In this document: one piece after another, positions 24,508-34,400 of the stretch
Position numbering within the stretch: position 1 is the first letter of the stretch
How the letters are laid out: the number at the start of each line of letters is the position of its first letter
From: Oscarella lobularis
Lineage: Eukaryota > Porifera > Homoscleromorpha > Homosclerophorida > Oscarellidae
Reading direction: 5' to 3'
Length of the DNA stretch: 64,000 nucleotides
Assembly (NCBI RefSeq): GCF_947507565.1
Contig: NC_089179.1
Coordinates: forward strand, 1-64,000
The notes under the pieces: generated by a model
What the model was told of the DNA's origin: nothing
Seen by the model: only the letters and a program-made list of their open reading frames with translations
Databases searched by the model: none
Translations under genes and position numbers: made by a program

Positions 24508-25777
24508 CTAGCTAGCAAAGACGGGCACGTATCTCTCTATGTTTCCCCGACAGACAGGACAGCAGTTCAACAAGGACACACACGAACTACACGAACACAA
24601 ATGACCACAATTAAGAAGCACGACATCAGCCGTCTTTTCTAAACAAACGACGCAAGTTGTCGTCGATCCTTCGCTTCCTACGATTCCACCACTTCCGTAT
24701 TCTCTTCTCAGTGCCGTCTGCCGTTCAGCAAACTCCCTCTCTTGATTTCGTCGCCGCTGTTCGTCCCACCATTTCTTCACTCGACGATAGAGAGCAAAAA
24801 GGGCAATACTGCCTCCAATAAAGAAACACACGTAGCAGAAAGTCTTCCAAGCGCCGGCTGCGTTTCGTTGATCGAGTGCAAGTTCGTCTTTGCTCTTTGC
24901 TGACAAAATGTAAGGGAGACCGCTCACGGGACGCTGAATAATCATTCGATCATTGATGAGGGATAATTCACCTATTCCAGTCAGAAGAACGCCGACGCGC
25001 AATGATTGTTCCACTTCTTCATATCCTCGCACTTTTTCACCGGAAACGAAATCGGAAATATTGGATACAATAGAGGGGTTTGAAACTGGATGAAATGATA
25101 CGTTTGTGTCGTCAAGAATCAATCCGGATGCCTCCAAGGGAGTTTTCACCTCCACTGAATCCTTTTTCGATTTTCCGCCGACGCCACGAGAACACAAAGT
25201 GAATGGAACTTCAGAAGAACTGCTACTAATTGTGCCAACACTCGACTGCCTGAAACGGAGAAAAAGGTATGGAAAAAATGACAGTGACCGCCTTTGGTCA
25301 CGTGGTCACGTGGCCACACCCTTCGTCCCATTTTTTTAAAAAATGCGGCGAGGCGCGAGGTTACGGGCTCTCTCTCGCTCTCTATCAGGGTGTGGCCAGT
25401 GGCCGCGTGCTTCTCGCTTGCCATTGTTGCGTCGATTTGACGTAGACGCTCTTGTGTTCGCGTCGACGCGTCTCCCGTATAACGCATTGCTTCGAATTCA
25501 AATCGTCGCCACAGAGGAGGTAATCGCCCACGGGACGAACTTCGCCTTGCACCGAAACGTAGGGAATCCTCTTTTCGGACGTCGCGAGCAAAGAACGACG
25601 CAATGCAGGACCCGGTTCGTGAGAGGGAGCGTTCTGAAAAAAGAGGGGAGATGCATTTTGTCAAAAAAGAAGTCTGACTTCTATTGCTGCAGCTCTGTCG
25701 AGCCGTCGCAAGTAGGCCGAATAGCCGAGAAGACCTATAGATGTAATGCCGGCTGCGCAAACCCATTCCCACACCAT
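24508..25777 (-). CDS. MUL1: Mitochondrial E3 ubiquitin/SUMO ligase MUL1 (MAPL)
   Basis: Three exons on the minus strand (25777-25679, 25633-25422, 25249-24508) give 350 residues, matching the family's usual ~352. Order: N-terminal hydrophobic segment (VWEWVCAAGITSIGLLGY), the BAM/GIDE domain facing the intermembrane space (YVSVQGEVRP through VSGEKVRGYEEVEQSLRVG), a second transmembrane helix (TFCYVCFFIGGSIALFALY), and a cytosolic C3HC4 RING (CVVCLEKTADVVLLNCGHLC then CPVC). MUL1 sits in the mitochondrial outer membrane and acts on mitofusin and DRP1. Intron 1 has a weak donor (GTCAGA). Intron 2 starts with GC (GCAAGC): the in-frame Trp codon TG|G and a good acceptor (CCGTTTCAG) fit only a GC-AG intron, since the unspliced frame stops soon after. 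A 263-bp gap separates it from the upstream PEBP gene. Confidence 0.93.
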
Positions 25778-26040
25778 GATCGACGAAAGACGGCAAAGAG
25801 ATCGTATAATACGGGGATGTTGGTAACGCCCACGACTGTTTGCTTGAAAAAAAATGAAATACACTGTAGAAAAACGGAAGAACGACTGCAAACATAAAAA
25901 AGCGACTCATGACATGAAACAATTTCGTTCTCGTCTAAAGAAGAAAAGCAGCTGAAAGAGCAAACACAATTGTTGCAGTGAATGGTAAAAGCCCTAAAAA
26001 TGAAATACACTGCAATTATTGAAAAGAAAATGTAGAATTT

Positions 26041-27006
26041 TTAAAGACCTTGACTTATTGAAGTGGGTGTAGTGTTTTCATTCGTAGGAGTGGTTGCAGC
26101 CATTGTACTTGGTTTCATAGTGCTAGCTGGTGTAGGACAATTGCTTGGGACTGTGTACATGCAATTGCCTAGTTCGCTACATTTGAACCTTGACAAATCG
26201 AGAGCTCCTCTCATGTCATACTGCTTTCCAACCCAAAGATCAAACCTGGCATTTTGCCAAGTAGCACCCACCAACGTCAATTTGTAATCGCTAACAAATG
26301 AACCGAATTTGTAATGAAGATAAGGAAGAGTTGGATTGAGGCCGTTGTATTGATTTAATTCTGCTAAATGAATCTCTCTCTCCTGCTTGAATAAGAGCAA
26401 GAAGTAAAAGTGTGGAGCTGGGCATTGGACTTGGGGAGGCAGAGGTGGTGTGTACAGCGCCCCGCTCTCTCCAGAAGACAAATCTACGCCATTGAAATTG
26501 ACCACCTAAAATCGAGTGCATGATGACGTCAAAGACTACGAGTAGAGAGTAGTTACCAAATAATGAAGAAAGGGAGTCGAAGCTGAAATAGCATATGGAT
26601 CAATCATCGCAAGAGTGTAATTGCCCGGTGCCGGTAAGCCTGAATTATCAAAAAAGTTAAAATTGAGTGCCGGTATCGTTCTTAGTTGCGAAGCGGGTAC
26701 GGCTTGGAGACCGCCAACAAAAGGCTGCGATGTCAGCGTGTTTGGCGAGATGCTAACGTTGCACGAGCAGAACGAGAATTCAGTTGTTGTCGTATTCCAC
26801 GTCGCCGTTACTATGGAACCGAGTTGGGCCGTGTAATTGATAAAGGGAAACATTGTGTTCATTTCATTTTTTAGCACGACGAGGCAGTTGTCGAATCCCG
26901 CTTTGGTGCCAACGTTTTCTGCATTGCACGCCGTGTGATGATCGGCGGTGGCGGAAGCAACAAGAAAAGCGAAAACGACGAGAAGAGATAAGGGACTCAT
27001 CATCAT
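26041..27006 (-). CDS. Secreted phosphatidylethanolamine-binding protein (PEBP)-like
   Basis: Two exons (27006-26557, 26505-26041) encode 304 residues. A signal peptide is clear (MMMSPLSLLVVFAFLVASATA). The PEBP fold is recognised from YTLAMIDPYA, the ligand-pocket His in FLHYLV, the following VNFNGVDL, and YTPPLPPQVQCPAPHFYFLL, equivalent to the family's Gly-Pro-Pro-Pro...His-Arg-Tyr-x-Phe signature. The canonical DPDAPSR is altered to DPYAISAS, so ligand or kinase-regulator function cannot be assumed. Several N-glycosylation sites and Cys residues suit an extracellular protein. The C-terminal ~35 residues are Thr/Pro-rich, mucin-like, with no evident membrane anchor. It is divergently transcribed from the purple acid phosphatase, with 126 bp between starts. 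Confidence 0.85.
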
Positions 27007-27132
27007 GGGCGTTTCTGCGCATGCGACGCGACGAGGAACTAGTCAGGTCACCTGACCCTTGCACGTGACCGTGGCATAGGCCCGAGCGAAGGGTGTGGCC
27101 TCCAGACTAACGAGGAACAGGCAGTGACGCAG
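27007..27132. promoter_or_regulatory. Divergent promoter between PEBP-like and purple acid phosphatase genes
   Basis: Only 126 bp separate the two start codons, so both promoters must lie here or overlap the genes. Visible elements are GGTCACCTGACC, an E-box palindrome, and GCACGTGACC at about 27061-27070, an E-box extended by GTGAC of the kind bound by bHLH-Zip factors (USF/TFE family). No TATA box is evident. Regulation is inferred from sequence only. Confidence 0.5.
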
Positions 27133-29579
27133 ATGTTTCGCTTCGTCGCATTCGCCGCCGCCGCCGCCGCACTCCTTTCCGCAGCATCAGCGCACGTTTT
27201 CACTCGATGGAAGGGCGGCGCCGGAATATGGCACGATCAAGACGAAGCTCTTCCGCAAATTCCACGCAAAACAACGCAAATCCGGCGCAGTGCCGACACC
27301 GTCCAGTTCGAAGTTACGCCGACGAAAGTCATTGAAAATGGCGAAACGCTTCTGCTTATCTGGTCTTCAGCTCAATTAGAGCCAAACGTGAGCTTCGTCA
27401 CCGTCTATTGTCCCTCGACGGCCGACGACGACGATTACGTCGATCATTTTCAACTGCGATCGACTGCTGGATCGCGACCAGTCGGTCCTCTCGTCAACAT
27501 GCGCTGCGATTTCCAATTTCGACTTTTTCGTGATTCCAATACGAAATTGGCGACGAGCAGACGAGTGACGTTTTCCCGCGGCGGAGCAAGTCAACCGCTC
27601 CAAGGACATTTGTCTCTCGTAATCAACTCCTCATATATATACTCTACGTAACTGTGTTCTCTCTCTCTCTCTAAGACGAATCATGCTGACGAGATGCGCG
27701 TCATGTGGGTCTCAGACAATAAGAAGACACCAATAGTCGCAGTAAGTTAGAGAAATAATAGTCTGATTTTTATTATTTTTTTTTCTAGTATCAAGTTTTT
27801 CAATCATCGTCATCTACGCCATCATACGTACTTCAGAAGACAGGATCTTCAACGACATACTCAGCAAGTGACATGTGTGGTGCACCTGCAACTCGAGTCA
27901 GTGCACGATACTATCGAGATCCCGGCTTCATTCACGACGTCCTGCTTACCAATTTGCTACCAAAAACAAAATATAAGTACTGTACAATTAATTGCTCTCT
28001 CAATATCAGAATATTTTCTGGGACAGATATAGATTTGGAGATGGAACCAATTGGTCCTATTGGGCCACATTCACATCAGCTCCAAGCGTTGGAAACCAAT
28101 CATCCCAAGTGAACATGTTTGTCTTTGGCGATTTGGGTGAGTGGAGAGATGCAGCTGATCTACCACCGGGCGGTCGAGCTTACACGACCATGGAACGCAT
28201 TGAAAATGATTGGATTGAAAAGGATTGGGAGCAAACATCTGACATTGCCTACGATCTTCTTCTACACGTTGGAGACGTTTCATGTAAAGGCCTATATATT
28301 CACACTAGCAACGCAACGCAACGTAACGTAACGTAACGTAACGTAAGAGGCAGAACGTAAGAACTCTTTTCTTGATTGGTCACTTGCCTATGTGACATCA
28401 TCACTTTCCTTGACCATGTTTGGAAGTTACGTTACGTCACGTCGCTAATGTAGTTTTGTGTGGTGTATATTCTCTATTTAGATGCACGCGGACACGGCTA
28501 TCTGTGGGAGCAATTTGGAAATCTTGTCGAGCAAACGGCAACGCGCATGCCGTACCACATCTGCGTTGGAAATCATGAGTACGATCATAGGTCAGGTAGC
28601 AACAAGGATCCCAGCGGATCACGAGGTCTCTGGCATCCTTCGTGGGGTAACTATGGTAATGACTCGTCGGGAGAATGCGCTGTACCGACTGTCAAACGAT
28701 TTCACATGTAAACAAACAGTCTCTTTCCCCTACTAGCTACACAATGTCACGTGATAAATTTTAGGCCCGATAATGGAAACGGTCTATTTTGGTATAGTCA
28801 CGACTATGGCAACGTTCACTTTACGTGGATATCAACCGAGCATAATTTCACTTCCGGATCGCCTATGTACACGTGGTTGGAAAATGATCTGGCATCCGTC
28901 GATCGATCGCGCACACCCTGGCTCCTTGTCATGGCTCATCGACCAATGTATTGCTCCGGCATACAAAAAAACGACGATAATGCGTACGAAATAAGAAAAT
29001 TAAATTATTCATTTTGACGTCATTGTACAGAAAAGTTCAAGTGGGACAGAGAGACGCCTACGAAGATCTTCTGCACAAATACAACGTCGATCTCTTTATA
29101 ACGGGTCACTATCATTTATGTAAGAGGATGATGACGTCAAAATTAAATTCTAGTTTATCTGTGTCTGCAGATGAACGCACTTGTCCTGTATACAAGGAAC
29201 GCTGCTTTGGTTCATCAGATGATGCTCGTTCAACCATTCACCTTGTACTTGGAATGGCTGGTGCCGAACACGGAATCATTGGCGTGCGTCATCTAACGTG
29301 CTTTAATTAATTAATTGCTATTTATTTAATTATCTTTAGTGGACTGATGACGTATGGAGTGTTGCGCGTTCAAATGACTATGGCTACGCGCGCATGTTTG
29401 TAGCCAATCGCACGCATCTTCGTCTACAAATTGTTGCAAATAAGGATGGTCAAGTCTCTGATGCTGTATGGATCAAGTCAAATCATTCTTGGAGTGGATC
29501 AAACGGAGGAGAAATCATTGCAAAATCAAACATCGCCACCTTATGCTGTATTTTTATCTTCTACTTCATCTACAGCTAA
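27133..29579 (+). CDS. Purple acid phosphatase, plant-type metallophosphoesterase, secreted or membrane-anchored
   Basis: The start is taken at 27133 (MFRFVAFAAAAAALLSAASA, a signal peptide). Exons include 27133-27618, 27676-27741, 27789-27976, 28027-28283, 28482-28707 and 28765 onward, for about 620 residues. An N-terminal fibronectin-like domain precedes the catalytic domain. The dinuclear metal site is intact: GDLGE, GDVSYARG (metal-bridging Asp and colour-giving Tyr), GNHEYD, MAHRP and GHYHLYER. Such enzymes hydrolyse phosphate esters or nucleotide phosphodiesters at acid pH with Fe plus Zn/Mn. The size and domain order resemble plant-type PAP and animal ACP7. The C-terminus is very hydrophobic (IATLCCIFIFYFIYS) after a Ser/Gly-rich spacer, suggesting a GPI signal or tail anchor. 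Intron 4 carries an inverted-repeat element. The stop is 66 bp from the convergent CENPS stop. Confidence 0.92.
28285..28448. mobile_element. Intronic MITE-like element, copy 1 (purple acid phosphatase intron 4)
   Basis: This copy starts one base after the donor GT (GTAAAGGCC) with AAAGGCC...TTCACACTAGCAACGCAACG. It contains an expanded (ACGTA)n run, the family core TTGATTGGTCACTTGCC...GTGACATCA, then TTGACCATGTTTGG, and ends in GTTACGTTACGTCACG. It occupies about 165 of the 198 intron bases (28284-28481). The core is in the sense orientation of the host gene. Confidence 0.8.
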
Positions 29580-29645
29580 GGTAAGAACGTCTACTCTAAA
29601 TTCATTCACGAAATCACGTGACATGTTAAAACGTTAGCCTATTTT

Positions 29646-30026
29646 TCAGTTTTTCTTCTTCTTTTTACTCTTCTTCGTTCCGGTTCGATCTTCGATTCGC
29701 TGAGCCATCGATTCGATATGACGTCGAAGCGAGTCGTTTCGTCGCGCGCACATTTCGACGTCGTCTGCGTTGATAATCGTTCGTTTTGCGTGCTTTGAAA
29801 AGCTTTCCAAGTCGAGAGCGACTACTTGGGCCTGTCGAAAGGTCGTTTCGGCGAGAGCGGCGACGAATTGAGGCGAAAAGCGATACGACGTCTCGTCTTC
29901 CCATTCCGACGCCAAATCTTCACACAATTTACCTACTGTGTAGTGAGTGGCGGCTTTGAGTCGCTGCCGCGTCTCCGTATTGACTTGTTCTCTGCGTTCG
30001 GCGTCCAAATCGGGAACGCCCGCCAT
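29646..30026 (-). CDS. CENPS: Centromere protein S / MHF1 histone-fold protein
   Basis: A single-exon gene of 126 residues. The histone-fold core (about residues 22-100) matches CENP-S/MHF1: AATHYTVGKLCEDLASEWE, FVAALAETTFRQAQVVALDLE, SFSKHAKRTIINADDVEMCARRN. CENP-S pairs with CENP-X in the constitutive centromere network and, as the MHF complex, binds DNA with FANCM in interstrand-crosslink repair. The C-terminus is a basic Lys-rich tail (SKKKKKN). Lack of introns is unusual in this window. The start is 48 bp from the divergent RAB34/36-like start, implying a shared promoter. Confidence 0.93.
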   Translation of the reverse strand: MAGVPDLDAERREQVNTETRQRLKAATHYTVGKLCEDLASEWEDETSYRFSPQFVAALAETTFRQAQVVALDLESFSKHAKRTIINADDVEMCARRNDSLRRHIESMAQRIEDRTGTKKSKKKKKN

Positions 30027-30074
30027 TTGAAATGCGCGTGCTCAAAGACGTCACGCGCTAAGCTACACCCGGAG
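30027..30074. promoter_or_regulatory. 48-bp bidirectional promoter between CENPS and RAB34/36-like
   Basis: The two start codons face away from each other with only 48 bp between them, so the core promoter serves both genes. It contains AAAGACGTCACGCG, a CRE/ATF-type GACGTCAC element, and no TATA box. Transcription start sites cannot be placed from sequence, and 5' UTRs must be very short or overlap the opposite gene. Confidence 0.6.
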
Positions 30075-31394
30075 ATGAGCCAGCGAGAGCAGACGATCGA
30101 CAGATTTCCTCTAGTACGTACGATGTCTACGTCCAAAACTCGACGAAATTTCGAATCCCGTTCCTACAGTCGTTTCGCTCAGACGTCTCGATCAAAGCCG
30201 AGCAGACGAATTTCCATCCAAAAGTCAGAGCGGCTTGCGCAGCAAAAGAAGCAGCTTGGAAGAGAAGGTAAGAGAAGGAGAACATTCGAAAATCGATCCT
30301 TATTCGGCTTCGGCTCGGGTTCGATCCTTCTTCGTCTTCGCGATACAGCATGAAAGCGTGTAAGGCAATCGTCGTTGGTGACGTTTCAGTGGGGAAAACT
30401 TCCCTCGTGAACAAGTAATCGTATCCCGGAAGTTGACAGACAGGCAAAACAAACGCCGCTTGGTGCGGCACGTGCACGTCCTCCATCGCCTTTAGATATT
30501 GTCGGAATGCGTTCGAGCCCAACAGCGGTAAGGCGTCAATTGGCATGGACTTCGACGTCGAAAAGTATCGCATTCTTGGTCAACCGTTCACTTTGCAACT
30601 GTGAGTCGAGAACAAATCCAAATAAAAAATATTTGAATTAATTAATCGCGCGGCGTCAGCACAGGTGGGACACAGCGGGTCAGGAACGATTCAAAAGCAT
30701 TGCCAAGGCCTATTATAAAGAAGCGCGAAGTAAGCAACAACAAAAAACACCATACTTAAAGTAATCAATCCTTTGTTTAGTAATCGTCGTTGTCTTTGAT
30801 TTGACCAGATCCGAATCGCTGCAGAACTCCAGGTGATATCTCCGCCCCCCACTGAGAGTGCACCTTTCATCGAATCTTTTAGTTATTGGCTTCGAGAAGC
30901 TCTCAGCGGAAACGTCGATGCGGACTGCGATGTTTACATCGTTGGCACGAAGAAAGATCTTTGTGTACGTTTGGGAGGGGCGGGGCTAATAATACAGCTG
31001 TATTCGATTGGCGGTTGCAGTCTGTTGGAAGCTACGAGAGACGTGAAGCGTCAGCCGTTGCTCTATCGGAAGAGATGGGTGCTGAATATTGGCCTACTTC
31101 GTCTCTTACTGGTTCGCTCCTAGACCCTCCTTGTTCATGTTTCCGCGTGACATATTTGGACTACGTAGGTGAGAATGTGGAATCTTTCTTTACTAGAGTG
31201 GCCGTTCTTGGCTTTGAAAAGTCTGTTCTCAAAGCTCTAGAGAAGTCGGAGCAATCTAAAAGTTCATCCAATGATCTCATTCGTCAGTCTTCCTCTCTGC
31301 CTCGGTTAGGTCACAACTTTTTTTTCTTTTGTTAGGAATCACCAAGAAAAGTTCCAAGCGCCGAAAGTTGAAGAAATCCGATTGTTGCAAATAA
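30075..31394 (+). CDS. RAB34: Rab GTPase of the RAB34/RAB36 group
   Basis: Ten exons (30075-30113, 30170-30267, 30349-30414, 30496-30600, 30665-30729, 30781-30832, 30883-30964, 31021-31111, 31169-31309, 31336-31394) give 265 residues, close to RAB34's 259. The N-terminal extension contains NFHPKVRAAC, the FHP(K/R)V motif seen in RAB34/36. G motifs: GDVSVGKTSL (P-loop), WDTAGQERFK, GTKKDL and SSLTG, with a canonical Gln for GTP hydrolysis. The C-terminus ends KKSDCCK, a di-cysteine prenylation site near the end as in this subgroup. RAB34 acts in Golgi-lysosome positioning, macropinocytosis and ciliogenesis. Whether this is RAB34, RAB36 or their common ancestor is unresolved. A short ATG at 30123 lies inside intron 1 and is not the start. 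Confidence 0.9.
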
Positions 31395-31489
31395 CAGCTT
31401 TCTAGATTTTTGAATTCGATAAATATATTATTGTATGAGTCACGTGGCAGCCTCGATGACGACAAGAGGTGCGTGCGCTAATCGAACAG

Positions 31490-34400
31490 ATGGGGAAGAA
31501 AAGGAGACTCGCTCGACAGGAGAAGAAGTCGAAAAAATCGAAAGCGTCAGCGTCTTCGACTGTATCAAACATAGCAATCGATTCAGAAACGTTTGGAGAA
31601 CGCATCGAGGCCTCCGAAGGGGATTCAAACGCTTTGATTCTCGTCCCGAAGCCGAAATCGTCAATCGAGCCAAACGAAGACGACGGAAAGAAAAAGAAAA
31701 AGAAGTTGACAGCAAGAGAGAGAAAACGCCTTCAGAAAATAGTCGAAGCAAAAGAAAAGAAAGCTAAAGTGAGAGAGTGCAGCACGTGGAGATGACCACG
31801 CCCACGCATAATTCTAGAGAGCGAGACTCCTCGAATCTCTGGCTCAACACGCGGTGAGCTCAAAAGAGGCAGCCCTTCTTCGACCTACTGTAATCATCAC
31901 AAAAGGCAGAGAAACGCGAAAGTACACATAATAGTCTACTTTTGACAATTATAGCATCACTCAGTTTCAATTTTAGGGAAGCCGAAATTCGTTTCGAAAT
32001 TGAAGGACGACGAGAAGAAGAAGAAGAAGAAGGAAGTGATGAGTTAATAATAATAAAGGGAAAAAGAAGACGACGAAAATTACCCGGGATTCTTCGAGGC
32101 TGGACGAGCCAAAAACGTCATGAAATAGATGAAGAAGAAATAGAAGAGAGCGAAGACAGTAGTAGCAACAATACAGATACTAATGATGACCAGCAAGAAG
32201 AAGAAGAAGAGGAGAAAGCAACAGTTACTATCACGGAATCAAACGATTCAAAGCCTGAAGAAAATGTCGTCACATTGAATACGGAAGTAAGCCGACGACC
32301 GGCCGTCTTTAGAGCAGTCCAACGACATCCAGACATTCAGGTAGATTCGAGACAACGAATATTTGATTGTCTTTCTTTCACTTTGATCTCAGCTGGCTCG
32401 CCTCCGACTTCCTATCCTCGGAAACGAGCAGGAAATCATGGAGGCCATATTTGAAAACGACGTCCTAATCATATGCGGCGAAACGGGCAGCGGAAAAACG
32501 ACCCAAGTTCCCCAGTTTCTCTACGAATCGGGCTTTGGAACCAGAACCAACACCAAAGACAAGGCCAAAGACAATGGGTACATTGTTAATTTGAGTGTGT
32601 GACGATTCCTATAATAGCAAAACCGCATGTACAGTAGCCTCGGGGGAATGATTGGCATCACGGAACCGAGACGAGTAGCGGCTATTAGCATGTCTAAACG
32701 CGTCGCGTGCGAAATGAATCTTTCACAACGGTCTGTTGCCTCGCGTAGAGCTCTCCTCTTTGCCTCTATGTATTTATTTAGATTTGTATCCTATCAGATA
32801 CGCTACGAGGGAAATGTTAGCGGTAAGTTTCGCGCCTCTGGCCTCATTTCTTATCGTTGTGTCTCTTTCTCCAGACGATACTCTTATCAAATTTATGACC
32901 GATGGCACGCTCTTGAGGGAAGTACAACAGGTAATCCTATTAATAATAATTAGAGCTAGCCTTGTACCAATCAATATAATCAATGTGACACATACGTAGG
33001 ATTTTCTTCTTACAAAGTACTCGGTTATAATTATTGATGAAGCGCACGAACGCAGTGTATTCACCGACATTCTAATTGGTTTACTTTCACGAATTGTAGT
33101 CAGTCGACGAAAGGTAGCCAATCCTAAGCCGCCCCTAATTTGAATTATTAAGAAGTCGGCTATTTAGAGAAAGAATCCTTTGAAGCTAATTATTATGTCA
33201 GCTACGCTGAGAATAGAAGATTTCACTGATAACCGGCGTCTCTTTCCCGCTCCACCGCCTCTTCTTAGAGTACGCTATTCGACGAGAGTTTGTCAGGTGG
33301 ATTGCGAATTTTTTCCCTTAGATTCAATCTAGGCAATATCCGGTCACTGTTCACTTTAACCGGAAAACGCCAGATAATTATTTAGATGAGGCATTTCGAA
33401 AAGTATTTTGTAGAGAATTAGATAGAATAGCAAAAAAATGTTTTTTTTTCTTTTTAGGTGTGCAAGATTCACCGTACTTTGCCTTCTGGCGGCATTCTCG
33501 TTTTCGTAACGGGTCGTCAGGAAGTTCATCAATTATGCCGCTGGCTAAAAAAGACGTTTCCATCACGATCAAAAGTTCCTGAAGAAGAAGAAGAAGAAGA
33601 AGAGGAGGAGGAGAAAACAAAAACAATTGACTTAGACAAGTAAATCATTAGAAAGAATAGACCCAAATGTCAATTTATTTTTTTGAGGTACCCAACTGAA
33701 CCGGCCTATTTGAAAAGACTTGAAATCGACAACGAAACCGATTCAGAAAGTAGCGACGAAGAAGAAGTAAATTCTATAAATTCAATAAATTAATTTTTTG
33801 AGTCACCAACTTATAGAGTGACGTAGACGATGAGCTGTCTATTGACGCTGAGCTACCACTGCACGTTTTGCCACTCTACTCTCTCCTACCATCAGAAAAA
33901 CAGACACGAGTGACGTCATCAAAGTCAATGATTATTTTTTATTATTAATTTTTTCTTGCTTGCATAAACAGATCTTTGATTCTCCGCCGCGCGGCTGTCG
34001 CTTGTGCGTCGTATCGACAAACATCGCCGAAACGTCGTTGACAATTCCCAACGTGAAATACGTCGTCGATACGGGACTTGCAAAACACAAACTCCACGAT
34101 CCAATTACGGGAATTTCGTCTTTTCGAATCGGATGGACGTCGAAAGCGTCGGCCAATCAACGAGCCGGAAGAGCGGGACGAACAGAACCCGGACACTGCT
34201 ACAGGTACATACACATAATCATAATTATTTTTTTATTTTGGACGATTTATTAATCAGACTTTTCTCTTCGGCTGTATTTCAAAACGAACTCGAAGACTTT
34301 TCTCGCCCTGAAATCGTTAGTCGACCCGTCGATGACTTGGTTCTTCAGATGAAGGTGAGTCACCCCATCTGACGTCACTCCTACCTATTCATCTTTTCAA

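Noticed and set aside
30123-30353. ATG at 30123 as the start of the Rab gene
   Set aside because: Its frame does not give the family's FHPKV motif. The ATG at 30075 with an intron at 30114-30169 does, and the phases agree.
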